Source: CAWFMO01 sp963817065 (lineage in GTDB: Bacteria; Actinomycetota; Thermoleophilia; Solirubrobacterales; 70-9). From it: a stretch of 64,000 bases of DNA. The stretch lies in contig CAWFMO010000001.1 of the NCBI GenBank assembly GCA_963817065.1, forward strand, positions 186,001-250,000. Reading direction: 5' to 3'. Shown piece after piece: positions 1-11,643 of the stretch (positions are counted from its first letter, which is position 1; each line of letters begins with the position of its first letter). Under the pieces are notes generated by a model. The model was not told the origin of the DNA. It worked only from the letters and a program-made list of their open reading frames with translations, and made no database searches. Both the position numbers and the translations under genes were made by a program.

Positions 1-724
1 CGTCGGAGTTCTCGGATTCCTCGTTCACCGCGACGGTCGAGTCCCACCCCCAATAGATGAATATCCCGAGGATCAACCCCGCAGCGAGTGCGCCGGCGCT
101 GTCGATCGCGAACGGGTTGAGCCAGTCCATCGACGGATCGACGGAGTCGTCGAAATCGCCGCCGTAGACCTTGACCAGGGCGACGAGCGCGAACGCCGCG
201 AGCGTCACGACCTCGGCCGTGAGCAGCCCGAACTGGATCCGCGCCGAGAGCTCAATCCCGATGTAACAGATCAGGGTCATGACGAGGATCCAGATCACGC
301 CAACGAACGTGACCCAGAAGGTCGAGTCGGCGAGCGACTCGGCGTCGAAGAGCAGGAAGGTGTAGAGCCCGGCGATCTGGGCGAGGTTCGCCATCACGAT
401 CAGGCACGCGAGCAGCGTCGCCCAGCCGGCCATCCACCCGGCCCGCGGACCGACCGCCTTCGAGACCCAGGTGAACGAGGTTCCGCAGTCGGGATCGTCG
501 CGGTTGAGGTAGTAGTACGACGACGCGATCAGCAGCATCGGCAGGAACGCGAGCCAGAGGATCGCCGGCGACTGGAAGCCGACCGAGAGCGCGACGAAGC
601 CGAGCACCGCCGCGAGCGAGTAGCCGGGCGCGGTCGATGCGACGCCGATCACCACGTTCGAGACGAAGCCGATCGCGTTCGACTTCAACCCCTTGTCGCC
701 GCCGCTTGCCTTACCCAATGCCAT
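1..724 (-). CDS. APC family amino acid/polyamine permease (partial)
   Basis: The reading frame runs leftward from ATG at 724 and leaves the window after 241 codons, so the C-terminal half is missing. The translation begins MALGKASGGDKG and continues with long hydrophobic segments separated by short loops, including an N-terminal TAPGYSLAA segment and FIYWGWDSTVAVNEES near the window edge, as in the amino acid-polyamine-organocation (APC) superfamily. It would import an amino acid or amine across the cytoplasmic membrane. An AGAGGAG ribosome site precedes the ATG. The gene is divergent from an aminotransferase/alanine dehydrogenase/aldehyde dehydrogenase operon, which suggests that it brings in the substrate. 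The exact substrate is not visible in the sequence. Confidence 0.85.
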   Translation of the reverse strand, partial: MALGKASGGDKGLKSNAIGFVSNVVIGVASTAPGYSLAAVLGFVALSVGFQSPAILWLAFLPMLLIASSYYYLNRDDPDCGTSFTWVSKAVGPRAGWMAGWATLLACLIVMANLAQIAGLYTFLLFDAESLADSTFWVTFVGVIWILVMTLICYIGIELSARIQFGLLTAEVVTLAAFALVALVKVYGGDFDDSVDPSMDWLNPFAIDSAGALAAGLILGIFIYWGWDSTVAVNEESENSD

Positions 725-760
725 CCCGGTCTCCTCTCGCAGTGGTCTGGTCAGCGGACC

Positions 761-768
761 TTATATAT
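761..768 (-). promoter_or_regulatory. Probable -10 region for the permease
   Basis: An isolated AT-rich block, TATATAAG on the minus strand, lies about 37 nt upstream of the permease ATG in otherwise GC-rich DNA. It would give a leader of roughly 30 nt that contains the purine-rich ribosome site. No clear -35 was identified. Confidence 0.4.
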
Positions 769-831
769 GTTGGAGGCGAAGCCGGGCGGTCTCGCTCGAC
801 TAAACGTCCACCGCCGGAGCACCGATGGTTC

Positions 832-837
832 TATGGT
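832..837 (+). promoter_or_regulatory. Probable -10 (TATGGT) for the amine-catabolism operon
   Basis: TATGGT fits the actinobacterial TANNNT -10 pattern. It would place the transcript start about 28 nt before the ATG at 873, leaving a short leader that carries the strong AAGGAGGAGG ribosome site. Confidence 0.35.
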
Positions 838-872
838 GCGAAGCGAACCGGCGTCGAAGGAGGAGGACACGG

Positions 873-2264
873 ATGGCCACCAGCACGACCACCCCGACCG
901 ATCATGTGTCAGGGACGGACCTCCAGGAGCTCGCGAAGAAGCACCTCTGGATGCATTTCACGCGCATGGGGTCGTTCGACGCCGACCACGAGGTGCCGAT
1001 CATTACCCGCGGCGAGGGCTGCTACGTCTGGGACGAGCACGGCAACCGCAAGCTCGACGGGCTCTCGGGGCTCTTCTGCGTCAACGCCGGCCACGGCCGC
1101 GAGGAGCTCGGCGAAGCGGCGGCCGCCCAGGTCCGCGAGCTCGACTTCTACGTCAACTGGAGCTACGCCCACCCGCGCGCGATCGAGCTCGCGACGCGGA
1201 TCGCCTCGCTGGCCCCCGGAGACCTGAACCGGGTTTTCTTCACCTCGGGCGGCTCGGAGGCGGTCGAGTCGGCGATCAAGCTCGCCCGCAACTACCACCG
1301 CGAGCGCGGCAAGGGCCAGAAGGTCAAGCTGATCGCGCGCGAGATCGCCTACCACGGGACCACGCTCGGGGCGCTCTCGGCGACCGGGATCCCGGCGCTG
1401 CGCGCCCAGTTCGAGCCCCTGGCGCCGGGCGGCTGCCACGTGCCGAACACCCTCAGCTACCGCTGGCCTGACGACCGCGACCCGCTCTGGGCCGCCGAGC
1501 AGATCGAGCACCGGATCGAGTTCGAGGGGCCCGACACCGTCGCCGCGGTGATCCTCGAGCCGCTCCAGAACGCCGGCGGCTGCATCCCGCCCCAGGAGGG
1601 CTACTTCCAGCGCGTGCGCGAGATCTGCGACAAGCACGACGTCCTGCTGATCTCCGACGAGGTGATCTGCGCCTGGGGCCGCCTCGGCCATTACTTCGGC
1701 TGCCAGCGCTACGGCTACCAGCCCGACATCGTCACCGTCGCCAAGGCGCTGACCTCGGCCTACGCGCCGATGGGCGCGATGATCGCCTCGGAGAAGGTCT
1801 ACGAGCCGTTCAGCTCGGGCGAGTCGATGTTCGCCCACGGATACACGTTCGCCGGCCACCCGGTCGCGGCGGCGATCGCGATGGCCAACCTCGACGTCTT
1901 CGAGCGCGAGGACCTCTGCGGCCACGTGCTGGAGAAGGAGGGCGAGTTCCGGGCGGCGCTCGAGACCCTGCACGACCTGCCGATCGTCGGCGACATTCGC
2001 GGCGACGGCTTCTTCCACGCGATCGAGCTCGTCCGCGACAAGGAGACCAAGGAGTCGATCGAGGGCCCCGACGCCGAGGACATGCTGCGCGGCTACGTCT
2101 CCGGCGAGCTCTACCGGCGCGGGCTGATCTGCCGCGCCGACGACCGCGGCGACCCGGTGATCCAGCTCTCGCCGCCGCTGATCGCCGACAGCGAGCAGTT
2201 CGAGGAGATCGTCGGCGTGATCCGCCCGGTCCTCGAAGGAGCCTGGGAGCGACTCAACAAGTGA
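873..2264 (+). CDS. Class III PLP-dependent aminotransferase (omega-amino acid or diamine:pyruvate type)
   Basis: A 463-residue protein of the class III (ornithine/omega-amino acid) aminotransferase fold. ATG at 873 was chosen over the longer frame from 825 because AAGGAGGAGG sits just upstream and the extra 16 residues are only an Arg-rich run. Visible family landmarks are [13 protein letters not shown] near the cofactor phosphate site, [13 protein letters not shown] with the PLP-ring Asp, and [15 protein letters not shown] with the Schiff-base Lys. The next genes encode alanine dehydrogenase (4-nt overlap) and an aldehyde dehydrogenase. An enzyme that moves an amino group from a diamine or omega-amino acid to pyruvate, giving an aldehyde plus alanine, would explain all three. 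The preferred amine is inferred, not shown. Confidence 0.88.
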   Translation: MATSTTTPTDHVSGTDLQELAKKHLWMHFTRMGSFDADHEVPIITRGEGCYVWDEHGNRKLDGLSGLFCVNAGHGREELGEAAAAQVRELDFYVNWSYAHPRAIELATRIASLAPGDLNRVFFTSGGSEAVESAIKLARNYHRERGKGQKVKLIAREIAYHGTTLGALSATGIPALRAQFEPLAPGGCHVPNTLSYRWPDDRDPLWAAEQIEHRIEFEGPDTVAAVILEPLQNAGGCIPPQEGYFQRVREICDKHDVLLISDEVICAWGRLGHYFGCQRYGYQPDIVTVAKALTSAYAPMGAMIASEKVYEPFSSGESMFAHGYTFAGHPVAAAIAMANLDVFEREDLCGHVLEKEGEFRAALETLHDLPIVGDIRGDGFFHAIELVRDKETKESIEGPDAEDMLRGYVSGELYRRGLICRADDRGDPVIQLSPPLIADSEQFEEIVGVIRPVLEGAWERLNK

Positions 2265-3394
2265 AGGTCGGGGTCCCGACCGAGATCAAGGACGACGAGT
2301 ACCGCGTCGCCCTGACTCCGGCCGGGGCCCGCGAGCTCTCCGAGCACGGCCACCAGCCCATGATCCAGGCGGGCGCCGGCGAGGGCAGCGCGATCGCCGA
2401 CGGGGACTACGAGGCCCAGGGCGCGACGATCGTCCCCGACGCGGCGGCGGTCTTCGGCGAGGCCGATCTGGTGCTCAAGGTCAAGGAGCCCCAGCTGCCC
2501 GAGGTCGAGATGCTGCGCGAGGGCCAGGTCCTGTTCACCTACCTGCACCTGGCGCCGGCGCCGGAGCTGACCGCGGCGCTCCAGGGCTCGGGTGCGATCT
2601 GCATCGCCTACGAGACGGTCGAGGACGAGCGCGGCGCGTTGCCGCTGCTCGCGCCGATGAGCGAGATCGCCGGCAAGCTCGCGACCCAGGTCGGCGCCTT
2701 CTACCTCGAGAAGCCGCTAGGCGGCCGCGGGGTCCTGCTCGGCGGCGTCCCCGGCGTGGCGGCCGCCAACGTGATGGTGATCGGCGGCGGCGCGGTCGGC
2801 GTCAACGCCGCCTACATCGCGATCGGGATGGAGGCCGACGTCTTCGCCTTCGACGTCTCGATCGACACCCTGCGCCGCCTCGACACGACGTTCGCCGGCC
2901 GCGCCTCGACGGTCTTCAGCTCGACGCTCTCGATCGAGGAGATGCTGCCGCGCGCCGATCTCGTGATCGGGGCGGTCCTGGTCCCCGGCGCGACGGCGCC
3001 GAAGGTGATCCGCCGCGAGCAGCTCAAGCTGATGAGGAAGAACGCGGTGCTCGTCGACGTCGCGATCGACCAGGGCGGCTGCTTCGAGACCTCGCGCCCG
3101 ACCACCCACCACGATCCGATCTTCGAGGTCGACGGGGTGACGCACTACTGCGTCGCCAACATGCCCGGCTCCGTGCCGGTCACCTCGACCTACGCGCTCA
3201 CGAACGCGACCACCCCCTACCTGATGGCGCTCGTCGACAACGGCGTCGCCGCGGCGATCGAGCGCGACCCGGGGCTGCGGCTCGGGGTCAACGTCGCCGG
3301 GGGAAAGGTCACCCACCCGGCGGTCGCCGAGAGCGTCGGGGTCGAGTACGTCCCGGTCGAAGAGGCACTGGCAGGGTCAAAGCAAACCGCGTAA
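2261..3394 (+). CDS. ald: Alanine dehydrogenase
   Basis: A 377-residue protein starting at a GTG whose last bases form the upstream TGA (GTGA), typical of translational coupling. It matches alanine dehydrogenase from end to end: N-terminal [19 protein letters not shown], the substrate-binding [21 protein letters not shown] segment (quoted to its core ETVEDERG), the nucleotide-binding [14 protein letters not shown], and [15 protein letters not shown] near the C terminus. It oxidises L-alanine to pyruvate and ammonia with NAD+. In this operon it probably regenerates pyruvate for the preceding transaminase and releases the amino nitrogen. The length is normal for the family. Confidence 0.95.
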   Translation: MKVGVPTEIKDDEYRVALTPAGARELSEHGHQPMIQAGAGEGSAIADGDYEAQGATIVPDAAAVFGEADLVLKVKEPQLPEVEMLREGQVLFTYLHLAPAPELTAALQGSGAICIAYETVEDERGALPLLAPMSEIAGKLATQVGAFYLEKPLGGRGVLLGGVPGVAAANVMVIGGGAVGVNAAYIAIGMEADVFAFDVSIDTLRRLDTTFAGRASTVFSSTLSIEEMLPRADLVIGAVLVPGATAPKVIRREQLKLMRKNAVLVDVAIDQGGCFETSRPTTHHDPIFEVDGVTHYCVANMPGSVPVTSTYALTNATTPYLMALVDNGVAAAIERDPGLRLGVNVAGGKVTHPAVAESVGVEYVPVEEALAGSKQTA

Positions 3395-3408
3395 CGCAAA
3401 GGAGACAG

Positions 3409-4899
3409 ATGGCAACGGCAACGAAGAAGCGACCCGCGCGCAGGCGGAGCTCGAACAGCTCCAAGAAGCCGATCGCGCTCAAGAACATGATCGGCGGCAA
3501 GTTCGTGCCCCCGGTCGAGGGCAAGCGCGAGGACGTCGTCAACCCGGCGACCGGAAACGTGATCGCGAGGGCGCCGCTCTCGACCAAGAAGGACGTCGAC
3601 GCCGCGGTCAAGGCGGCCAAGGACGCCTTCGAGACCTACTCGGTGACCACGCCCGGGGAGCGGGCGGGGATGCTGATCGCGCTCGCGGACGGGATCGAGG
3701 GGCGCGCCAAGGAGATCGCCGACCTCGAGGCCGCCGACGCCGGCAAGCCGCGCTCGGCGTTTTTGGAGGACGAGATCCCGTTCATGTGCGACAACCTGCG
3801 CTTCTTCGCGGGCGCCGCCCGCAACATGGAGGGCAAGCCCGCCGGCGAGTACGTCGACGGCTACACCTCGTACGTCCGCCGCGAGCCGGTCGGCGTCATC
3901 GGCCAGATCACGCCCTGGAACTACCCGCTGATGATGGCGATCTGGAAGATCGGTCCGGCGCTCGCGACCGGCAACACCCTGGTCCTGAAGCCGGCCGAGA
4001 CGACCCCCGCGACGACGCTCAAGCTGCTCGCCGAGCTCTGCGCCGAGCACTTCCCCCCGGGCGTCGCGAACTTCATCGGCGGCCACGGCGACCCGGCCGG
4101 CGCCGCACTCGTCACCCATCCGGACGTCGCGATGGTCTCGCTCACCGGCTCGCCCGAGACCGGCAAGTGGATCGCCCGGGCGGCCTCGGACACGCTCAAG
4201 CGCGTCCACCTCGAGCTCGGCGGCAAGGCGCCCGTCGTTGTCTTCGACGACGCCGACATGGAGACCGCGATGGAAACGATCGCGGGGACCGGCTACTACA
4301 ACGCCGGCCAGGACTGCACCGCTGCGACCCGGGTGTTGGCCTCGAAGAAGGTCTACGACGACGTCGTCAACGGCCTCGCCGGCGAGGCCAAGGGCTACAA
4401 GCTCGGCGACACGATGGATCCGAAGACGACCCTGGGGCCGGTCAACTCCGAGCGCCAGCTCGAGCGCGTGACCGGGTTCCTCGACCGCCGGCCCGACCGC
4501 GCCGAAGTCGTCACCGGCGGCAAGCGGGCGCGGCGCCCGGGCTTCTTCATGCGCCCGACCGTCGTCGCCGGGTTGCGCCAGACCGACGAGATGATCCAGG
4601 ACGAGATCTTCGGCCCGGTGATCACGGTCCAGCCGTTCACCAACGAGGAGAAGGCGATCGAGTGGGCCAACGGGACGCGGTACGGCCTCGCCTCATCGGT
4701 ATGGACCCGCGACGTCGGCCGCGCGCTGCGCGTCTCGAAGGCGCTCCGCTTCGGCTGCGTGTGGATCAACGACCACATCCCGATCGCCTCCGAGATGCCC
4801 CACGGCGGCTACAAGCAGTCGGGCTACGGCAAGGACCTCTCGATGTACTCGCTCGAGGACTACACCAACGTCAAGCACGTGATGGCGAGTTTGGATTGA
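3409..4899 (+). CDS. NAD(P)-dependent aldehyde dehydrogenase (aminoaldehyde/betaine aldehyde type)
   Basis: A 496-residue aldehyde dehydrogenase 14 nt after ald, with AAGGAGAC before the ATG. The first 20 residues are a basic Lys/Arg extension. The fold landmarks are [14 protein letters not shown], the cofactor-loop segment [12 protein letters not shown], the general base in [10 protein letters not shown] and the catalytic Cys in [11 protein letters not shown]. The C-terminal half carries [15 protein letters not shown] and the [13 protein letters not shown] ending resemble gamma-aminobutyraldehyde and betaine aldehyde dehydrogenases. It likely oxidises the aminoaldehyde produced by the upstream transaminase to an omega-amino acid. 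The exact aldehyde is inferred from context. Confidence 0.9.
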   Translation: MATATKKRPARRRSSNSSKKPIALKNMIGGKFVPPVEGKREDVVNPATGNVIARAPLSTKKDVDAAVKAAKDAFETYSVTTPGERAGMLIALADGIEGRAKEIADLEAADAGKPRSAFLEDEIPFMCDNLRFFAGAARNMEGKPAGEYVDGYTSYVRREPVGVIGQITPWNYPLMMAIWKIGPALATGNTLVLKPAETTPATTLKLLAELCAEHFPPGVANFIGGHGDPAGAALVTHPDVAMVSLTGSPETGKWIARAASDTLKRVHLELGGKAPVVVFDDADMETAMETIAGTGYYNAGQDCTAATRVLASKKVYDDVVNGLAGEAKGYKLGDTMDPKTTLGPVNSERQLERVTGFLDRRPDRAEVVTGGKRARRPGFFMRPTVVAGLRQTDEMIQDEIFGPVITVQPFTNEEKAIEWANGTRYGLASSVWTRDVGRALRVSKALRFGCVWINDHIPIASEMPHGGYKQSGYGKDLSMYSLEDYTNVKHVMASLD

Positions 4900-5365
4900 G
4901 CGACAGCTCGATCGAAACGGGCTTCAGGTCGATGACAGGGGTCCCGTCGACCGCCTCGAGCGGTCGCACCCGGACCCGGAGCCCGTCGATCGAGACGACC
5001 TCGACCTCGTGGAGGCCGATCGGGTTCGGGCGGTCGGCTGAGCGGGTGCTGAACACGCCGGTCTCGGGGTTGGACGCGTCGTCGCGGGGATGAACCCGGA
5101 GCACGTCGCGGTCAGCGCGGTCGAGCCAGGTCAGGACGACCATCCGGTCTCCGGCGCCGACGTCCGCGAGCGCATCGCGGACCGCGGGCTCGAAGACGAT
5201 CGTCGCGTCGGGCGCTCCCTCGGCGCCCTGCTTGGGCGCCGACGCGGGATCGGTCAGCTCCGAGGAGACGACGCCGATCGGTGTGAGCTGGAGCGCCTCT
5301 ACGGCTAGAGGCCGAGAACGTGGCGCGCGCGGTAGCCGCGAGCGGGGCGGTTGGTCGAGCGCCAT
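4871..5365 (-). CDS. trmO: TrmO/TsaA-like tRNA (t6A37) methyltransferase family protein
   Basis: A 164-residue protein with the TsaA/TrmO (YaeB) signature: TPIGVVSSE at the domain start, then [19 protein letters not shown] and a C-terminal DLKPV turn. Characterised family members use S-adenosylmethionine to N6-methylate threonylcarbamoyladenosine at position 37 of some tRNAs. The only usable start is ATG at 5365, which adds about 22 unconserved residues and makes the 5' end overlap the 3' end of the upstream NlpC/P60 gene by 61 nt. No ATG, GTG or TTG lies nearer to the conserved domain. The 3' end overlaps the convergent aldehyde dehydrogenase by 29 nt. The family call is firm and the tRNA substrate is assumed by homology. 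Confidence 0.75.
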   Translation of the reverse strand: MALDQPPRSRLPRAPRSRPLAVEALQLTPIGVVSSELTDPASAPKQGAEGAPDATIVFEPAVRDALADVGAGDRMVVLTWLDRADRDVLRVHPRDDASNPETGVFSTRSADRPNPIGLHEVEVVSIDGLRVRVRPLEAVDGTPVIDLKPVSIELSLNPNSPSRA

Positions 5366-5892
5366 CGCGGGCCCTGGCCTGTGTTGACCGGATCTCCGCC
5401 CATCGAGGTGTCGAAGCGCAGGCCGGCGATCACCATGTAGGCGTGACTCGGCTTGGCGTAGACGGTGATCCAGGCGCCCGGGCCGGGGAGGCCCCAGCGC
5501 ATCATCGGGCCCGAGGGCATCGGAGCGGTGAGCAGCCCGGCGCCGCGAAGCGCGTAGCTGACCGCGCCCGAGCAGTCGTAGCCCTTTGACTTGAAGCTCT
5601 TGTGGCCGCCGCCGTAGACGTACGGCTTGAAACGAATGGCGTTCGCGGCGCCGATCGCCGAGACGACGGCGGGCGGGGCGCCGGCGGGGGGCACGGCGCT
5701 GCCGTCGGGAAGCAGGGTGGCCTTGCCGGGCACGCCGCTGGTCGGGGCGGGCGTCGTCGGGGTGGGCGCGGGCGCCGGGGGGGCGCCGGAGCCGCCGGTC
5801 TGGGCGAGCGCGGTCGCCGAACCGCAGACGGAGACGATCGCCGCTGCGATCAACGCCGTTGTGATTCGACCAATTCGGTGATTCGTAAGCAA
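5305..5892 (-). CDS. Secreted NlpC/P60-type peptidoglycan hydrolase, copy 1
   Basis: A 195-residue exported protein starting at TTG (5892), preceded by GAAGGAGAC. Residues 1-30 form a signal peptide ending ATALAQ, followed by a Pro/Ala/Thr-rich linker. The C-terminal half has PYVYGGG, the catalytic Cys in YDCSGAVSYAL and the catalytic His in PSHAYMVIAGLRFD, as in the NlpC/P60 superfamily that cleaves peptide stems in the cell wall. It is a close paralog of the next gene upstream (6156-6746), with the same layout. A c-di-AMP riboswitch lies directly upstream, so expression probably follows turgor and wall signalling. Confidence 0.85.
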   Translation of the reverse strand: MLTNHRIGRITTALIAAAIVSVCGSATALAQTGGSGAPPAPAPTPTTPAPTSGVPGKATLLPDGSAVPPAGAPPAVVSAIGAANAIRFKPYVYGGGHKSFKSKGYDCSGAVSYALRGAGLLTAPMPSGPMMRWGLPGPGAWITVYAKPSHAYMVIAGLRFDTSMGGDPVNTGQGPRWRSTNRPARGYRARHVLGL

Positions 5893-5904
5893 GTGCGTCT
5901 CCTT

Positions 5905-6005
5905 CGTCTGCCTACGGGGTTAGCTGACGGGCTAGCGCTAAAGGAACTCGCGCTCCTACACGAGGTAGGTTCGCCCCAAATTCAGTGGTTCCCCCGTCCT
6001 CGGCG
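5905..6005 (-). ncRNA. ydaO/yuaA c-di-AMP riboswitch, copy 1
   Basis: The leader of the first NlpC/P60 gene carries conserved blocks of this aptamer on the minus strand, in order: GGGGGAACCACT, TTTGGGGCGAA, CCTTTAGCGC, and CCGTCAGCTAACCCCGTAGG just before the ribosome site. The same blocks recur in the leader of the paralogous gene at 6762-6865, while the sequence between them differs. In Actinobacteria this riboswitch class binds c-di-AMP and usually turns off wall-hydrolase genes. The outer stem limits given here are approximate. Confidence 0.82.
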
Positions 6006-6155
6006 CGGTCGGACCGCTCGAGGCTCGGCGTTCACTATGGGCTACGAGGCGGGCACCCTAACAAAGTGAGTAGACGCTTGCAAGAAGCCTTGCGCCCAGG
6101 CACGGGTTTCCGTCGATTGCGTTGCAACTGTCACTAACTCTGAGCCGAGTCCGGA

Positions 6156-6746
6156 TCAGAGGCCGTCGACGTGGCGCACGGTGAAGCCGCGAGGCTTGCG
6201 CTTCGTCGCTCGCCAGCGCGGGCCCTTGCCGCTGCCCGAGCCCATCGCGGAGGTGTCCCAGCGCAGGCCCGCGATCACGGCGTAGGTGTGGCTGCGGTGC
6301 GCGTAGACCGAGATCCAGCGTCCGCGGCCGGGGAGCCCCCACTTCATCAGCGAGCCCGAGGGAAGCGGGCTCGTCAGCAGGCCGGCGCCCTTGAGCGCGA
6401 AGCTGACCGCGCCCGAGCAGTCGTAGCCGTTGCCGGTGAAGGTCGAGTTGTGGCCGCCGCCGTATACGTAGGGCTTGAGGCGGATCTGGTTCGCCGCCGC
6501 GATCGCGTTCACGACCTGGGGCGGGGCGCCGGAGGGCGCGACCGCCATCCCGTTCGAGAGCAGCGTCGCCTTGCCGACGGGCCCGGTGGGCGCGGGCGCA
6601 GGGGTCGTGGGCGTCGTCGGCGCGGGCGCGGGGGTCGAGCCGGGCACCGCTGAGCCGCCGGTCTGCGCTCCGGCCGCCGGGGCCATCGCCATCAGTCCCA
6701 GCGCCGCGAGCGACGCCGCAATCAATCCAGCCTTCCTCGTACGCAA
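6156..6746 (-). CDS. Secreted NlpC/P60-type peptidoglycan hydrolase, copy 2
   Basis: A 196-residue paralog of the neighbouring gene. It starts at TTG (6746), 6 nt after AAGGAGGA. A signal peptide (MRTRKAGLIAASLAALGL, Ala-rich, ending AAGAQ) is followed by a Pro/Ala/Thr linker and the catalytic domain with PYVYGGGHNS, the nucleophile in YDCSGAVSFAL and the His in RSHTYAVIAGLRWD. The two copies differ mainly in the linker and in the His-proximal loop. Both end with a basic segment followed by RHV(L/D)GL. Each has its own riboswitch, so the duplication covered regulator plus gene. Confidence 0.85.
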   Translation of the reverse strand: MRTRKAGLIAASLAALGLMAMAPAAGAQTGGSAVPGSTPAPAPTTPTTPAPAPTGPVGKATLLSNGMAVAPSGAPPQVVNAIAAANQIRLKPYVYGGGHNSTFTGNGYDCSGAVSFALKGAGLLTSPLPSGSLMKWGLPGRGRWISVYAHRSHTYAVIAGLRWDTSAMGSGSGKGPRWRATKRKPRGFTVRHVDGL

Positions 6747-6761
6747 GATGCATCCTCCTTC

Positions 6762-6865
6762 GTCGGCCTACGGGGTTAGCTGTCGGGCTGGCGCTAAAGG
6801 AGATTGCGCCCCCACCGGCGGTGGGTTAGCCCCAAACGATTGGTTCCCCCGTTCCCCTCGCTGAC
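6762..6865 (-). ncRNA. ydaO/yuaA c-di-AMP riboswitch, copy 2
   Basis: Minus-strand blocks GGGGGAACCA, TTTGGGGCTAA, CCTTTAGCGC and CAGCTAACCCCGTAGG occur in the order expected for the c-di-AMP aptamer and end immediately before the AAGGAGGA ribosome site of the NlpC/P60 gene. A GC-rich variable hairpin (CCACCGCCGGTGG) lies between the second and third blocks, at a site where copy 1 has unrelated sequence. That fits a conserved core with variable peripheral helices. Confidence 0.82.
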
Positions 6866-6940
6866 CCTGGCCCTCGAGGAGACTCGGCATGTTTGGTTTG
6901 CGAGCGGCACGTTAGCAAAAGCTCACAGTCCCCGCGCTGA

Positions 6941-6946
6941 TAGCTT
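6941..6946 (+). promoter_or_regulatory. Probable -10 (TAGCTT), leaderless SDR gene
   Basis: TAGCTT ends 8 nt before the GTG at 6955 and no ribosome site is present, so the mRNA probably starts at or next to the start codon. Confidence 0.35.
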
Positions 6947-6954
6947 CCCGCGCC

Positions 6955-7764
6955 GTGGAGATCGACGGGAAGCGGATTCTGATCAGCGGAGCGACCGGGG
7001 GCCTCGGGCGCGCGATCGCCGAGCGGCTCGCCGACGGCGGCGCCAAGCTCGTGCTCAGCTCGCGCAAGGGGGACGAGCTCAAGGAGCTCGCGCGCTCGCT
7101 CCCGGGCGGCGCGCGGCGCCACAAGACGATCGTCTCCGACCTCGCGAAAGCCGGTGCCCCCGAGAAGCTCGTCCGCGACGCGGGCGCGCTCGACGGGCTG
7201 GTCGCCAACGCGGCGCTCCCGGCCTCGGGGAAGCTCGAGGACTTCAGCCAGCGCGAGCTGGCGCGCGCGCTGCGGGTCAATCTCGAGGCGCCGATCAGCA
7301 TGACCCGCGAGCTGGCGCCGAAGCTCGCCGAGCGCGGCGAGGGCCACCTCGTCTACATCGCCTCGCTCAGCGGCCACGCGGCGACGACCGGAAGCTCGCT
7401 CTACTCGGCGACCAAGTTCGGGATCCGCGGGTTTGCCTTCGGTTTGCGCGAGGACCTGATCAAGAAGGGCGTCGGTGTATCGATCGTCTCCCCCGGCTTC
7501 GTCGCCGAGGCGGGGATGTTCGCCGAATCGGGCGCCGACACGCCGCCGATGATGGGCACGACGACGCCGCAGAAGGTCGCGAAGGCGGTCGAGAAGGCGA
7601 TCACCCGCAACCGCTCCGAGATCACGGTCGCGCCGCTGCTCCAGCGCCGGCTCGCGATCTTCGCCGGCCGCCACCCCGAGCTCGCGGGCCGGCTGACCCG
7701 CGCCAACGACGCCGCCGAGCGCTCCTCGGCAGCGGTCGCTGCCGGGCAGACGGACAAGCGCTAG
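6955..7764 (+). CDS. Short-chain dehydrogenase/reductase (SDR)
   Basis: A 269-residue classical SDR starting at GTG. It has the cofactor motif SGATGGLGRAIAERL at residues 9-23, NAALPASG in place of the common NNAG, the catalytic Ser in YIASLSGHAA and Tyr-Lys in YSATKFGIRGF. The C-terminal part (LLQRRLAIFAGRHPEL) resembles actinobacterial SDRs of unassigned substrate. Acidic residues are not evident after the second beta strand, where SSRKGDE follows, which suggests NADP(H). The gene stands alone between the riboswitch region and a convergent secreted-protein gene, so context gives no clue to its substrate. Confidence 0.82.
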   Translation: MEIDGKRILISGATGGLGRAIAERLADGGAKLVLSSRKGDELKELARSLPGGARRHKTIVSDLAKAGAPEKLVRDAGALDGLVANAALPASGKLEDFSQRELARALRVNLEAPISMTRELAPKLAERGEGHLVYIASLSGHAATTGSSLYSATKFGIRGFAFGLREDLIKKGVGVSIVSPGFVAEAGMFAESGADTPPMMGTTTPQKVAKAVEKAITRNRSEITVAPLLQRRLAIFAGRHPELAGRLTRANDAAERSSAAVAAGQTDKR

Positions 7765-7786
7765 CCGGGACTCAGCCCCGGCGCTT
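7756..7786. terminator. Bidirectional hairpin between convergent genes
   Basis: GCCGGG (7764-7769) pairs with CCCGGC (7777-7782), and AAGC (7756-7759) pairs with GCTT (7783-7786). The stem spans the two convergent stop codons. No U-run follows on either side. Confidence 0.5.
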
Positions 7787-8647
7787 CCGCTTCTTCCTCT
7801 TGAACTTGATCGATTTGGTCTGCGTGCTCGAGGCCCCGAACTCGGGCGTGTAGGTGATCAAGACGGGGGCGGTCAGCTTGCCCTTCCTCCGCAAGAGCTT
7901 GCGCGCCGACTTTCCCGGAGCCAGCTTCAGGGTCACCTGTCCGGGGCCGACGCCGGTCGCCGAGAGGGGGGCGATGGCGCCCGAGCGTTTGGCCGCGGCG
8001 GCGCTCGCCACGACGCTGCCGGGATTGGGCAGCGTCAACACCACGCTCGCGGTGCCCTTGCGCTTGTCGCGCGCGGTCGAGTCGATGCTGAACGTGTTCG
8101 TGGGCTCGACCTCGGCGTTGAAGTAGAGCTCGCGGGTGGCGGTCGCGGTGACGGGGGGCGGGGCGGGTCCGGCGGGGGGCTGGGGAGTCCAGGCGTCGTA
8201 GACGGCGCCCGCTACCGGGGTCAGGGCGCGCAGCACCCCCCCGAAATCGAGCGCCACCTCGTCGCCGGCCGAGATCGGGATCGCGGCCGGAATCGGCGGC
8301 GCGCCCGAGGGCACGACGGCGAGACTCGGCCCGGAGACGAACAACCGGCCGCCGCCGAGCGGGCGCAGCACCCGCAGCCCCGCGTTCGTCGTCGTCGCTC
8401 CCACGGATGCCCGCCAGCTGACCACCGTCCCGTTGACCGGCGAGGTGAGCCGGGCTCCGGGGAGCGCCGAGTTGACCACGGTGAGGTTGGCCGCGGCGAG
8501 CGTCGCGGTCGGAGCCGGCGAGAGGTCGCTGCCGACGGTGACCGTGGCCTGCGCTGGACTCTCCGCCGAGAACGCTGCGATTGCGGCGGCGAGAAACGCG
8601 CCGGCAACCCAGTCGCGTAGTCGCGGTAGTCGCGGTATCGCATCCAT
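7772..8647 (-). CDS. Secreted protein with polybasic C-terminus, function unknown
   Basis: A 291-residue protein with an N-terminal signal segment (residues 12-35, WVAGAFLAAAIAAFSAESPAQA in parts), a beta-rich middle region and a Lys/Arg tail (KFKRKKRKRRG). The middle contains NGTVVSWRASVG and DAWTPQPP, followed by a Pro linker and a second half with FNAEVEPTN and VLTLPNPGSV. I do not recognise an enzyme motif. Similar proteins in this lineage look like surface or extracellular beta-sandwich proteins. Unlike other tailed proteins in this window, its tail has no Cys. Confidence 0.7.
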   Translation of the reverse strand: MDAIPRLPRLRDWVAGAFLAAAIAAFSAESPAQATVTVGSDLSPAPTATLAAANLTVVNSALPGARLTSPVNGTVVSWRASVGATTTNAGLRVLRPLGGGRLFVSGPSLAVVPSGAPPIPAAIPISAGDEVALDFGGVLRALTPVAGAVYDAWTPQPPAGPAPPPVTATATRELYFNAEVEPTNTFSIDSTARDKRKGTASVVLTLPNPGSVVASAAAAKRSGAIAPLSATGVGPGQVTLKLAPGKSARKLLRRKGKLTAPVLITYTPEFGASSTQTKSIKFKRKKRKRRG

Positions 8648-8689
8648 GCGGGTGACGCTCCTCTCTCCTACTGACGATACCGCGCGAGG

Positions 8690-8717
8690 TTGGGCGGATG
8701 CGGCTCCGGCCTAGACT
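8690..8717 (+). promoter_or_regulatory. Probable acnA promoter (TTGGGC-16-TAGACT), leaderless
   Basis: A -35-like TTGGGC (8690-8695) and a -10 TAGACT (8712-8717) are separated by 16 nt. The GTG of acnA follows the -10 after 6 nt, so the transcript would begin at the start codon. No ribosome site is visible. Confidence 0.45.
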
Positions 8718-8723
8718 GGTGGT

Positions 8724-11531
<2,808 letters not shown>

Positions 11532-11590
11532 CGGCCCAGGGTTCCCACCCCGCCGGCGCCGCCACCCGGTACCCCCGCAGGGCGCAGCCC

Positions 11591-11632
11591 GAGGAGGTGC
11601 CGGTTAATGCACCGAGGAGGTGCCGGTTAATG
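11591..11632 (+). repeat. Tandem repeat carrying two ribosome-site/ATG units
   Basis: A 19-nt unit, GAGGAGGTGCCGGTTAATG, occurs at 11591-11609 and again at 11614-11632 (23-nt period). Each copy contains a ribosome-site-like GAGGAGG followed by ATG. The first ATG opens a seven-codon frame whose TAA overlaps the second ATG (TAATG). The second opens a 25-codon frame ending at 11707. No homology to known peptides is recognised. Confidence 0.6.
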
Positions 11633-11643
11633 ATGAAAGAGGT

